A DNA stretch of 43,290 nt, from the NCBI GenBank assembly GCA_007695285.1, contig REEC01000159.1, forward strand, positions 1 to 43,290, read 5' to 3'. Below, one piece after another: positions 30,489 to 39,008 of this stretch. A model generated the notes under the pieces. That model made no database searches. It was not told the DNA's origin and saw nothing but the letters and a program-made list of their open reading frames with translations. The stretch comes from Spirochaetaceae bacterium. Lineage in GTDB: Bacteria; Spirochaetota; Spirochaetia; DSM-27196; PXBQ01. The position numbers were made by a program, and so were the translations under genes. Numbering within the stretch: position 1 is the first letter of the stretch; every line of letters starts with the position of its first letter.

Positions 30489-31586
30489 ATGATTTATCGA
30501 CCGTACGGGCGAACCGGGAAAGACGTGTCTACGATTGGATTTGGCGCGATGCGTTTCGGCGATGTCGACAACGTCGATGCGTGTACAGAGATGGTCGTGC
30601 ACGCGGCCGAGCGTGGCATCACGTACTTCGACACCGCGCCGAAGTACTTCGGGACGCGGAGCGAGGAAAGAATCGGCGAGGGCTTGCGCGAACTCAGGCG
30701 GCGCGAGATGCCGTACTACCTCTCGAGCAAGACGTTCGAGTCGACCGAGTCGGGAATCCGCCGCGAAATCGAAGCGCAGCTGAAACGGCTCGACGTCGAC
30801 GCGATCGATTTTTACCACATGTGGTGCATTACCGATCTCGCCGGGTGGCACGAGCGGAAGAAAAACGGCGTGATCGAAGCGTTTCTCAAACTGAAGGAAG
30901 AAGGGTTGATCCGGCACGTCTGCGTCTCGAGCCACTTGATCGGCGACGAGATCAAAGAGCTTCTCGATGAGGACGTATTTGAAGGTGTGTTGTTCGGGTA
31001 CTCCGCGTACAACTACCGGACCCGCGTCGCCGCGTTCGACGCGATCAAGCGGAAAAACCTCGGGTGCGTCGTGATGAACCCGCTCGGTGGCGGATTGATT
31101 CCGCAGAACCCCGATATGTTCAACTTCATCAGAACCGACGAGAACGAGACGATCGTTCAGGCGGCGCTTCGATTTCTGATCGCGCACCAGGAAATAACCG
31201 TGTCTCTCGTCGGTTTTGGCGAGAAGAGCCACATCGACGAAGCGGTCGAAGCGGTCGAGAATTTCGCGCCTCTCGGCGGGCCGGAGCTCGAGAAGATCAA
31301 GGCGGCCGGTTCGACGTCGTTCGAGGGTATCTGCACCGGGTGTCAGTACTGTCTTGGAAGCTGCCCGGAAGAGATTCGGATTCCGCAGCTCATGGACGCG
31401 TACAATCAACTCATCCTTCGCGGTGAGAACGAGTTGATCGGGCGGCTGAAGTATCACTGGCACGTGCCGTTCGACGAGGCCGCGAAGTGCATCGAGTGCG
31501 GGCGCTGCGAGGACGCGTGCACGCAGCATCTGAACATAATCGAGAGGCTCGCGGAGATCGTCGAGATCGGCGCGCGCGCGGAGTAG
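30489..31586 (+). CDS. Aldo/keto reductase with C-terminal two-cluster ferredoxin domain
   Basis: 365 residues, ATG preceded by GGGGAG. The N-terminal (beta/alpha)8 reductase keeps the tetrad D48 (YFDTAP), Y53, K81 (LSSKT) and H110 (DFYHMW). The C-terminal 90 residues hold two C-x2-C-x2-C-x3-C motifs, CTGCQYCLGSC followed by P, and CIECGRCEDAC, each expected to bind a [4Fe-4S] cluster. This family (COG1453-like) occurs mainly in anaerobes; substrates are mostly unknown. The Fe-S module implies electron exchange with ferredoxin-type carriers. It diverges from mtaB, but a functional link is only suggested by position. Confidence 0.93.
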   Translation: MIYRPYGRTGKDVSTIGFGAMRFGDVDNVDACTEMVVHAAERGITYFDTAPKYFGTRSEERIGEGLRELRRREMPYYLSSKTFESTESGIRREIEAQLKRLDVDAIDFYHMWCITDLAGWHERKKNGVIEAFLKLKEEGLIRHVCVSSHLIGDEIKELLDEDVFEGVLFGYSAYNYRTRVAAFDAIKRKNLGCVVMNPLGGGLIPQNPDMFNFIRTDENETIVQAALRFLIAHQEITVSLVGFGEKSHIDEAVEAVENFAPLGGPELEKIKAAGSTSFEGICTGCQYCLGSCPEEIRIPQLMDAYNQLILRGENELIGRLKYHWHVPFDEAAKCIECGRCEDACTQHLNIIERLAEIVEIGARAE

Positions 31587-31602
31587 ACTCCCCGGGCGCA
31601 CC

Positions 31603-31631
31603 TTTATTTTTCGCGGTACTCCGTGTAGAAT
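31603..31631 (+). promoter_or_regulatory. Possible promoter of the LtaS-GDPD fusion gene
   Basis: TTTATT (31603-31608), a 17-bp spacer and TAGAAT (31626-31631), 12 nt before the ATG. The -35 is weak. Confidence 0.3.
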
Positions 31632-31643
31632 CGGCGGACCGTC

Positions 31644-34600
31644 ATGAAAACCGAACGAAAACACCTTCCTGGTTCGAACACCGGTACCGGTGTCCGGCGC
31701 CTCGCGATCGTGCTCATACCCGCGGTCGGCCTCGTGTTGCTCTTCGTTTTCGGCCGTGTGTTGCACGCCGCGACCGTGATCGGCGGAGAGCTGTATTTCT
31801 CTGCGTTGGTGCAAGAGACCGCCGCCGGTGCGATCGCCGTGGCGGTCGCGTTTTTAGCGCGTCGCATTCATCCCGTCGCGACTTTCGTCGTCGCGATCGT
31901 GTACGCGGGTTTTTACGTCGGCAACCTCGAGTTGACGACCGCGCTCGACACGATCGTCGTCGCGCATCATCTTCAGTTCGCTTTACACAGCGACTTCATC
32001 CGCGGCAGCGCCGCCCAGTTCACGTACCCGGTCTTCACTGCCGCGCTCGTCGTACTCTGCGTGGCCTCGGCGTTTGCCGCCGCGCGCGCGCCGCGACTCG
32101 CTCTTCGGCTCAAGGTCGGTATCTCACTTCTCGTGCTTCTTTCGTTTGGCGTTTTGATTCCGTCCGGAGGTACGTGGCATCACGACGCGCTCGTCGCGCG
32201 GACGGTTCGGAAGACCGTGCGGTCGCTCGTTACGCACGTTCCGCGGCAGACCTCGACGGAACCGGAAACGGCCGGCCCGGCGTCGGTGTACCCGCGTGAG
32301 TCCTCGCCGCTCGTGTACCCACGCGCCGACGGCACGCGTAACGTCTTGCTGGTCGTGCTCGAAGGAGTCCCCGCGGTGTACCTCGACCAGGTTCAGGAGG
32401 CCACCGGCGTCGAGTATCCCGTCACGATGCCCGAGTACACGCGGATCGCCGACCGCGGCCTCGTCGTCGCGCACTCGGTCGCGCACAACCGGCAGACGAT
32501 TCGAGGGCTGTACTCGATGCTCACCGGGGATTATCCGCGCCTCGAGCTCACGACTCCGAAGATCTACCCGTACATCGACGCTCCGGACTCCGAGCGTCCG
32601 GCTGCGTTGCCGGCCGTACTCCGAGAACACGGCTTCACAACGACGTTCCTGCAGGGAGCCGATCTCTCGTACATGTCGAAAGACCGGTTCATGCCCGCAG
32701 CCGGGTTCGAGACCGTGATCGGGCGCGAGTTTTTCACGTATCAGTACGTCGAGTTCGAGTGGGGGCCCGACGACCGGGCGTTCTTCGAGCACGCGGCCGA
32801 GTACATCGTGAGTCTGCGCGAGCAACCGGAACCGTGGTTTCTGAAGTTGCTGACCGTCGGTACGCACCACCCGTACGCCGCGCCGGAAGAGTATCTCGAG
32901 CGCTACTCGAGTCCAAAAATCGCCGCGGTCGCGTATCTCGACGATGCACTCGGCGCGTTCATCGACGAGATCGAAGCGCTCGGTGTGCTCGACGACACGC
33001 TCGTCGTGATCGTGAGCGACGAGTCGCACGGTGTCGGCGGACATCCGTTCGGCGGTTACTGGGGCAGCACGGTCGTCCTGACCCCCGAGAGTGATCACGG
33101 TAGGATGCACGACGGTGTGTTCGGGCTGGTCGACGTGCCGCGTACGATCCTCGACTATCTGCGGTTCGACGATGAGGTAGTACGTTTCCCGGGGCGGAGT
33201 GTTCTGCGTCGATACGATACCGATCGCACGATGCATTTCGGCCGGTTCATCGCGTTGGAGTCCGGGCGTATCTATCAACCGATCAGCCGTTCGCGCGTCG
33301 AAGTTTTCACGTCGTCAACCGGTGCGCTGTTCGCTCCCTCGTACGAGAAAACGAGTATCACCGGTGACGAAGGGCGTGAGCTGTCGCGCGAACTTACCGA
33401 GAAATTCAACCGTGCCGGCCTCATCCCGGGTGTGGAGCGGGCGAGAGACCTCACCGGGCCGTTCGAGGCGCCGAGCGCCGAGAACCGCTGGACGTTGCTC
33501 GAACGCGACACGTTCACGATCGACCCGGACGAGACGGGGGTGCTTTCTACCGCGCAGTACCTCGAGCTGCCCGCCGAGTCGCGCGTCACAGTGAAGCTCG
33601 AGTTGCAGCTTGACGAAACCGACACCGGTGGTGACCGAACTCCGGCGTGTCGGTTCGCTCTGCAGTTACTCGCCGAGTACGAGCCGCTCGATCTCGCGCT
33701 TCCCGAGTTCCCGCGTCTCGCTCCGGGCGAGTCGTTTGCGGTCGAGTTCTCGTTCTCGACCGACGAGGTTCTCGCGCGGTTCTGGGCGCACCTGAGCGCG
33801 ATTTCGCTCCGCGCGGACGAGCCCGTATCGGTCACGGTGAAAGAGTTTTCGATCGAGACCCAACCCGCGGACGAGGATCGCACGGACGCCGTGCGCGTCG
33901 CGTACGCAATCTACGAGCCGGCGGGTCTCCCGGTAGTCGGCCACGCGGCCGGCCGGTACCTCGGCACGACGTACACGAACTCGATCGAGGCGTTGCGGGC
34001 CAATGTCGATCGCTACGACGTGTTCGAACTCGACTTCGAGTGGACGGCCGACGGGCGTCTCGTCGGGCTTCACGACTGGGACGTCGTGTTCGAGCGGCTG
34101 TACGGGTTCCGGCCGGATGGGGCGCTTTCATACGATGCGTTCCGCGACACGGCGCCGACGATCGATATCACGCCGGTCGATCTTCCGATCGTCCGGTCTT
34201 TTCTCGCCGATCACCCGTCGGTCCGGATCGTGACCGACGTCAAGACGAGGAACCTCGACGCGCTCGAGAAGATCGCCGACTCGATCCCGGATTTTCCCCG
34301 CCGCGTGATACCTCAGATCTACTCGCCCGACGAGTTCGAACGCGTCGCCGAGCTCGGGTTCACCGACGTCATCTGGACTCTCTATCGATACCCGGGAAAC
34401 CGCGACGTAGAGAACGTGCTCGCGCGTATCCGTGAGATTGAGGCGGAGTTTCCCGGAGCCCTCTTTGCGGTCGCGATGCCGATCGAGCTTGTCGAGGCCG
34501 GGCACGCCGAGCGCCTTCACGCCGTCGGAATCCCCGTCTACGCGCACACGGTCAACACGTGCGAGACGTACCGGAGGCTCGTTTCACGAGGGGCATCGTC

Positions 34601-34652
34601 GATCTACACCGATTCGCTCGACCCGGCCGACTGTCCGGCCGACGCGCGGTAA
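31644..34652 (+). CDS. Membrane fusion of LtaS-like phosphoglycerol transferase (sulfatase fold) and GDPD-like phosphodiesterase
   Basis: A 1002-residue protein. Five hydrophobic helices (about 19-42, 50-72, 78-95, 126-146, 157-175) anchor it. An alkaline-phosphatase-superfamily domain (about 230-520) follows, with E240 (VLLVVLEG), T285 as likely nucleophile in NRQTIRGLYSMLTGDYP, GTHHPY near 407, and D459/E460/H462 in VIVSDESHG. This matches LtaS/MdoB-type enzymes that move phosphoglycerol from lipid to glycan. A beta-rich linker (about 620-740) leads to a GDPD-like barrel (about 762-1002): H767-AAG, YTNSIEAL, E795-L-D797 metal ligands, H810-D and TDVKTRNL. The first motif is HAAG, not HRG, as in the known HAMGG/YTNS branch. 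Both active sites would face outside. Maker and breaker of a glycerophosphate bond in one chain is striking. Confidence 0.88.
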   Translation: MKTERKHLPGSNTGTGVRRLAIVLIPAVGLVLLFVFGRVLHAATVIGGELYFSALVQETAAGAIAVAVAFLARRIHPVATFVVAIVYAGFYVGNLELTTALDTIVVAHHLQFALHSDFIRGSAAQFTYPVFTAALVVLCVASAFAAARAPRLALRLKVGISLLVLLSFGVLIPSGGTWHHDALVARTVRKTVRSLVTHVPRQTSTEPETAGPASVYPRESSPLVYPRADGTRNVLLVVLEGVPAVYLDQVQEATGVEYPVTMPEYTRIADRGLVVAHSVAHNRQTIRGLYSMLTGDYPRLELTTPKIYPYIDAPDSERPAALPAVLREHGFTTTFLQGADLSYMSKDRFMPAAGFETVIGREFFTYQYVEFEWGPDDRAFFEHAAEYIVSLREQPEPWFLKLLTVGTHHPYAAPEEYLERYSSPKIAAVAYLDDALGAFIDEIEALGVLDDTLVVIVSDESHGVGGHPFGGYWGSTVVLTPESDHGRMHDGVFGLVDVPRTILDYLRFDDEVVRFPGRSVLRRYDTDRTMHFGRFIALESGRIYQPISRSRVEVFTSSTGALFAPSYEKTSITGDEGRELSRELTEKFNRAGLIPGVERARDLTGPFEAPSAENRWTLLERDTFTIDPDETGVLSTAQYLELPAESRVTVKLELQLDETDTGGDRTPACRFALQLLAEYEPLDLALPEFPRLAPGESFAVEFSFSTDEVLARFWAHLSAISLRADEPVSVTVKEFSIETQPADEDRTDAVRVAYAIYEPAGLPVVGHAAGRYLGTTYTNSIEALRANVDRYDVFELDFEWTADGRLVGLHDWDVVFERLYGFRPDGALSYDAFRDTAPTIDITPVDLPIVRSFLADHPSVRIVTDVKTRNLDALEKIADSIPDFPRRVIPQIYSPDEFERVAELGFTDVIWTLYRYPGNRDVENVLARIREIEAEFPGALFAVAMPIELVEAGHAERLHAVGIPVYAHTVNTCETYRRLVSRGASSIYTDSLDPADCPADAR

Positions 34653-34670
34653 ACGCCACCGAAATCCGGT

Positions 34671-34699
34671 TTGACAGATCGCGATGTTCGCGTTATAAT
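34671..34699 (+). promoter_or_regulatory. Perfect consensus sigma70 promoter of the class V aminotransferase
   Basis: TTGACA (34671-34676), a 17-bp spacer and TATAAT (34694-34699), an exact consensus match. Transcription should start near 34706 and give a leader of about 50-80 nt that contains AAGGAG at 34743-34748. Such a strong promoter usually needs a regulator; see the direct repeat over the -10. Confidence 0.9.
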
Positions 34700-34726
34700 T
34701 TCACTTTAGGTATACAGATTTCACTT
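34698..34726. repeat. 9-bp direct repeat spaced 20 bp over the aminotransferase promoter
   Basis: ATTTCACTT occurs at 34698-34706, overlapping the end of the -10 and the start site, and again at 34718-34726. The 20-bp period is about two helical turns, fitting two protein protomers on one DNA face. No local regulator gene. Confidence 0.5.
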
Positions 34727-34784
34727 AACGAAATAGAAACACAAGGAGTTCGGTATCAACCATTTAAGTTCGCTTGAAGATACG

Positions 34785-35861
34785 TTGCTGATGGGACCGG
34801 GGCCGTCGTGTGTTTCGGACTCGGTTTACGCCGCGCTCGCGCGGCCGACGATCGGTCATCTCGATCCGTTTTTCATCGAGATCATGGACACCGAGAAAAA
34901 GAACCTGAAAACGATCTTCCGGACCGGGAACGAGTTGACTCTTCCGGTCTCGGGAACCGGGTCGGCCGGGATGGAGACGTGCTTCGTCAACCTCGTGAAC
35001 CCCGGCGACAAGGTCCTGATTCTCGTGAACGGAGTTTTTGGGACCCGGATGGCCGACGTCGCCGGGCGCCTCGGCGCGAACGCGACCGTCCGCGAGTTCG
35101 AGTGGGGCACTCCCGTGCTCGTCGACGCGGTGCGCGAGGAACTCGCGAAGCAGAAGTTCGCGATCGTCGCGGTCGTGCACGCTGAGACGTCCACCGGCGT
35201 ACGGAACCCGGTCGAAGAGATCGGCCGGATCGTCAAGGACCACGGCGCGCTCTACCTTGTCGACGCGGTCACGAGTCTCGGTGGCATAGACGTGCGGATG
35301 GACGACTGGAGCATCGACGCGATCTACAGCGGGACGCAGAAGTGCCTCTCGTGCCCACCCGGGTTGGCTCCGATTTCGTTCTCGAGCCGAGCGGTCGAGA
35401 AGCTCAAGGCACGCACCACGAAGGTGCCGAACTGGTACCTGGATCTTTCGCTGATCATGAACTACTGGGAAGGCTCAAAACGAGCGTATCATCACACCGC
35501 GCCGATCAACATGGTGTACGCTTTGTACCAGGCGCTGTACGACCTTCTCGCCGAAGGCCTCGAGAAATCGTTTGCCCGTCACGCCGACGCTCACGCCTAC
35601 CTCGTCGCCGAACTCGAGAAGATCGGTCTCACATTGCTCGTCGCGCCCGAATCGCGGCTGCCGATGTTGAACGCGGTGAGATGTCCCGAAGGTATCGATG
35701 AAGCAAAGATCCGCTCCCGGTTGCTTGACGAGCATAAAATCGAGATCGGTGCGGGACTCGGGCCACTCGCCGGCAAGATCTGGCGCGTCGGTCTCATGGG
35801 CCACACCGCGCGTCACGAAAACGTCGACCGGCTGATCACCGCCCTGAAGCACGTTCTGTAG
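34785..35861 (+). CDS. Class V PLP aminotransferase, alanine--glyoxylate / serine--pyruvate type
   Basis: At least 358 residues. Motifs are LLMGPGPSCV, TIGHLDPFF, VSGTGSAGMETCFVNL, HAETSTGVRNPV, LVDAVTSLGG and the PLP lysine in YSGTQKCLSCPPG. These match AGXT-type enzymes making glycine or alanine from glyoxylate or pyruvate. I give TTG 34785 as the conventional start, but it begins directly at the conserved core and has no ribosome site. The frame is open back to 34737, and AAGGAG (34743-34748) points 6 nt ahead to an ATC at 34755, which would add INHLSSLEDT, a natural-looking N-terminus. No ATG, GTG or TTG exists at that spot. The promoter is a perfect consensus. Confidence 0.9.
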   Translation: MLMGPGPSCVSDSVYAALARPTIGHLDPFFIEIMDTEKKNLKTIFRTGNELTLPVSGTGSAGMETCFVNLVNPGDKVLILVNGVFGTRMADVAGRLGANATVREFEWGTPVLVDAVREELAKQKFAIVAVVHAETSTGVRNPVEEIGRIVKDHGALYLVDAVTSLGGIDVRMDDWSIDAIYSGTQKCLSCPPGLAPISFSSRAVEKLKARTTKVPNWYLDLSLIMNYWEGSKRAYHHTAPINMVYALYQALYDLLAEGLEKSFARHADAHAYLVAELEKIGLTLLVAPESRLPMLNAVRCPEGIDEAKIRSRLLDEHKIEIGAGLGPLAGKIWRVGLMGHTARHENVDRLITALKHVL

Positions 35862-35901
35862 AGGCTCGCGCAGCGGGGCTGAGCCGGTCGCGCTGCGACT
35901 T

Positions 35902-37143
35902 TTACTCCGATACCGTTTCCTGCACGGTTGGGTCGCACGCGAGGTACACTCCGGCGGTCCAGCCGAGCATCTTGCTCGCTTTGTACTCTGCGTCGGTCGG
36001 ACCACCCGTTATGCCGTCGTACTTCTCCCAGAGAGCACCCGACTGCGCGAACTGCGTCTCGACAGTCTTCCGGAACGTCGAGGCGACCGCCGACGCTTCT
36101 TTCGTGTAGCCGTAGTTCAAGAGCGCCGTGTACGCGATGTACTGCATCGGCGGCCAGACGTTCGGGTGCCCCCATTGAAATCGAACCGACTCGGGCGTTT
36201 TTTCGCACGTCGTGACTCCGTGTGGGGTCGTGATCCGCGGTAGATGCGCGACCGCGGCTTCGGCTTCTCGGTCGCTCGCGATGCGAGCCCACATCGGGTA
36301 TAACATTTCGATCGAGACGAGGTCGGCGCGCGTGTCGCGCACGTAGTCGTAATCGTGGAACAGCAATGTCTTCGGGTCAGCCATGAACGAGCGCATCAAC
36401 TCTGCCCGGGCGGCGGCGCGCTCGAGCCACGTCCCCGCGTCGGCGCGCCCGAGCGCCGTGCAGAATTGTGCGATAGTCTTCTCGTAAAGGAACAAATTCG
36501 CGTTCAGGTCGACCGGTAAAAAATCGGCGCACCGGCCGCCAAATCGTGGCGTGAAGTCCATCCCGGTTTCGGCTTCGGCGATGTAGTGGTCACCGACGGT
36601 TATTTTTTTCGCGTCGTCGACGGCAGGAAAGCCGAGGCGCGTGACCAAAGTGTGGTCGTAGAACGTGATCTTCTCTTCGCGCGTCGCGCGATGATAGTGG
36701 CGGTTCAGTCCGGTCGGAGTGCTCCTCTCGCGCATCCAGAAATTGTACTCGGTCACGACCGAGTCAAACACCGAAGCGAGCCACTCGCTGTCGCCGGTGT
36801 GTTCGTATACGCCTGCAACCATGAGCGCGTAGTACGGCGGTTGCGAGCGGTTCAGGTGGTACGTTGCGTTGCTGTTCAGGATGAACCCGTACGTCGCGAT
36901 CTCGTGCGCAAAGTTCTCGACGTTCCATCGAGCCTGCTCGGTCTTGCCGTGTTTCAGGAGCCCAAGATTCGTGAAGTACGTGTCCCAGTAGTACAGTTCC
37001 CGGAACCGGTCGTCGATCGACGGTACCGTGTACGGGTACGGCAGCGCGAGCCGTGGACCCGAGTCCTCCCTGGTCTCCCTGACCGTGTTGTCCCAGTTCG
37101 ACTCGATGTAATCCGAAACGTGCGAAAAATCTGTAGCTTCCAT
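35902..37143 (-). CDS. Trehalase-like glycoside hydrolase (GH37)
   Basis: 413 residues from ATG 37143, shorter than the roughly 550 of typical bacterial trehalases. GH37 signatures are visible: DDRFRELYYWDTYF (first trehalase signature), QWGHPNVWPPMQY (second signature, usually QWDxPxGWAPxQ), the general-acid Asp in ETGMDFTPRF and the base Glu in LWEKYDGITGG. No signal peptide, so it acts inside the cell, splitting trehalose or a related disaccharide. Upstream in-frame starts would place the tandem 9-bp repeats inside the protein and are less likely. A -10 box TATAGT ends 6 bp before the ATG. The second signature departs from consensus, so another alpha-glucoside is possible. Confidence 0.85.
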   Translation of the reverse strand: MEATDFSHVSDYIESNWDNTVRETREDSGPRLALPYPYTVPSIDDRFRELYYWDTYFTNLGLLKHGKTEQARWNVENFAHEIATYGFILNSNATYHLNRSQPPYYALMVAGVYEHTGDSEWLASVFDSVVTEYNFWMRERSTPTGLNRHYHRATREEKITFYDHTLVTRLGFPAVDDAKKITVGDHYIAEAETGMDFTPRFGGRCADFLPVDLNANLFLYEKTIAQFCTALGRADAGTWLERAAARAELMRSFMADPKTLLFHDYDYVRDTRADLVSIEMLYPMWARIASDREAEAAVAHLPRITTPHGVTTCEKTPESVRFQWGHPNVWPPMQYIAYTALLNYGYTKEASAVASTFRKTVETQFAQSGALWEKYDGITGGPTDAEYKASKMLGWTAGVYLACDPTVQETVSE

Positions 37144-37149
37144 GCTGCT

Positions 37150-37155
37150 ACTATA
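37150..37155 (-). promoter_or_regulatory. Possible -10 box (TATAGT) of the trehalase-like gene
   Basis: Minus-strand TATAGT is separated from the ATG at 37143 by only AGCAGC, with no Shine-Dalgarno; no convincing -35 is present at 17 bp. The tandem repeats at 37184-37210 lie just upstream and could bind an activator. Confidence 0.4.
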
Positions 37156-37183
37156 CAGCAAATCGGCTTCTTGCCGCATCATC

Positions 37184-37210
37184 GTATAGACGGTATAGAC
37201 CGAATAGATT
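37184..37210. repeat. Three tandem 9-bp repeats between divergent glycosidase genes
   Basis: GTATAGACG, GTATAGACC and the degenerate GAATAGATT follow head to tail without gaps. They lie about 30 bp upstream of the trehalase -10 and also upstream of the opposing promoter. A regulator binding site for both genes is plausible. Confidence 0.5.
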
Positions 37211-37241
37211 GTGAGCAAGCGGCATTAGTTTTTTTAATTTA

Positions 37242-37270
37242 TTGACCGAAAACGAAATTCATTTTACTAT
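37242..37270 (+). promoter_or_regulatory. Promoter of the GH140-like gene, placing the start at the ATG
   Basis: TTGACC (37242-37247), a 17-bp spacer and TACTAT (37265-37270), then 6 nt and the ATG at 37277. The predicted transcription start coincides with the start codon. Confidence 0.6.
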
Positions 37271-37276
37271 CGACCA

Positions 37277-38905
37277 ATGAAAACAATAACCATCACCACG
37301 AATGCCGACTCAGTCGAGTGTTACGACTTCGCCGAGATCTCGCTCGTTCCGGACTCACCTCCGGCGACAAACCCTTTTACCGCGGTCCGTGTATCGGCGA
37401 CCGTGGCGTGTCCCGACGGGCAAACCTTCATCGTCGACGGCTTTTGCGACTCGGACGACGGAAGCCTGTACCAGGTCCGGATTATGCCACGAATCGCCGG
37501 GAAACATGATGTCCGCGTCTCGTATCTTGAAGACTCCGGCGTTGCCGTTGAAGACGAGGTATCGTTTGTCGCCCTCGAAGCGGGGAGGAAAGGCGTCGTC
37601 GTTCGCGACCCTGACTACCCGACGCACTTCCTCTGGGACGGCACCGGCGAGCATCACTTCGTAAACGGGACGACGTGTTACTATCTCCTCGGCTGGAAGG
37701 ACGACGCGGTGATTCGCCGCGAGATCGACCGCCTCGCCGATTATGGAGTCAACCGCGTCCGGGTTCTGCTGTACGGTCGGCAGTTCGACAATCCGTGGGG
37801 CACGCCGGTCCGCAACACCGACGAGTTCTCGATGCTTCTTAACCCATGGCACGCCCGGTTTCCCGATGACCCGACGAACCCCGAGTTCGAGTTGAGTCGA
37901 TTCAACGTCGATCACTGGAGGAAGTACGAGCGTCTGCTCGCTCACGCGCGCGAGCGCGACGTCGTCGTCTCGGTCGTGATGTTCATCGGCGCGCAGGTCC
38001 TGCCGGTTCCGTTCGGCGAGCTGTCCGAGGACGAGTATCGCTACTATCGCTACGCCGTCGCGCGGCTCGCGGCGTACTCGAACATCACGTGGGATATCGG
38101 AAACGAACATGACTTCCACCGCGCGGTGCCGTTCTGGGCGAACGGGATCGGCGAGTTCGTCTCAAAACGCGACCCGTACGGGCACCTCGTTGCCGCGCAC
38201 AACAAGTTTTACAGTGCCGGTCGCAGATCGTGGGTCGGCATGCAGCTGTTGCAGATCTGGGACGCCGGGCTCAACGAACACCTTGCCGAACGCCGCAAGG
38301 AGCAGGCCGCGACCGGATCGATGGTTCCGCACGTGATCGAGGAGTACGGGTACGAGGACCTCTGGGAACGGTTTCCCGGGCACCGCTCGGCCGAGACGCG
38401 CCGCCGGTGCGCGTGGGAAGTGTACATGGCGGGCGGATACCAGACGAACGGCGAGACCGCCGAACGTGGAGTCGGGGAGCGAGCCGACTCGGGCGGCGGC
38501 TGGGTTTCCGGTCGCGGCGACGAGACGATGACGATGTTCGCCGGGTTCCGCCCGATCGTCGCGTTCTTCACGTCGTTCGAGTGGTGGAAGGCCGAACCCA
38601 CGAATCACGTCGTGACGAAGTACTCACCCGTGAGCCCGGACAAGATCGCGTACTTCACGAGGGAAGGCCTGCAGGCCGCGCCGACGAAAGCGTTCTGCTT
38701 CGCCGAGCCCGGCAAGACATACGCGGTGTATCTTCCGGCCGGAGGCACCGCAGAACTCCATCTGCCGGACGGCACGTACGAGGTCGAGCGATGGAACGCG
38801 CGTACCGGTGAGCGCTCGAAGCTCGGCCGCGTCGACGGTCCAAACGCGCTTCTCGACGGCTGTCCCGACCGCGAAGACTGGGCATTTCTCCTGCGCCGCG
38901 TGTAG
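37277..38905 (+). CDS. Glycoside hydrolase, DUF5060 + DUF4038/GH140-like (clan A barrel)
   Basis: 542 residues without signal peptide. Residues 12-105 form a beta-sandwich resembling DUF5060 (FAEISLVPDS, DGSLYQVRIMPRIAGKH). Residues 110-470 are an apiosidase-like (beta/alpha)8 barrel: HFVNGTTCYYLLGW, IDRLADYGVNRVRVLLYG, WDIGNEHDF with E277 as likely acid/base, and HVIEEYGYE with E355 or E356 as likely nucleophile. A C-terminal beta domain (TYAVYLPAGGTAELHLPDG) follows. The natural substrate is unknown; relatives act on plant or sulfated polysaccharides. It diverges from the trehalase and precedes the GH9 gene by about 100 nt, suggesting one intracellular saccharide-degrading set. Confidence 0.82.
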   Translation: MKTITITTNADSVECYDFAEISLVPDSPPATNPFTAVRVSATVACPDGQTFIVDGFCDSDDGSLYQVRIMPRIAGKHDVRVSYLEDSGVAVEDEVSFVALEAGRKGVVVRDPDYPTHFLWDGTGEHHFVNGTTCYYLLGWKDDAVIRREIDRLADYGVNRVRVLLYGRQFDNPWGTPVRNTDEFSMLLNPWHARFPDDPTNPEFELSRFNVDHWRKYERLLAHARERDVVVSVVMFIGAQVLPVPFGELSEDEYRYYRYAVARLAAYSNITWDIGNEHDFHRAVPFWANGIGEFVSKRDPYGHLVAAHNKFYSAGRRSWVGMQLLQIWDAGLNEHLAERRKEQAATGSMVPHVIEEYGYEDLWERFPGHRSAETRRRCAWEVYMAGGYQTNGETAERGVGERADSGGGWVSGRGDETMTMFAGFRPIVAFFTSFEWWKAEPTNHVVTKYSPVSPDKIAYFTREGLQAAPTKAFCFAEPGKTYAVYLPAGGTAELHLPDGTYEVERWNARTGERSKLGRVDGPNALLDGCPDREDWAFLLRRV

Positions 38906-39008
38906 CGGCGCGCGTTGCCGTACACCGGCGCGCCCGTTCTTTGTGGAGCTTTGACGCGCTTCGGATGGGATGGTAGAGTGGCGGCTCAATCCCAACACGG
39001 AGAAATTT

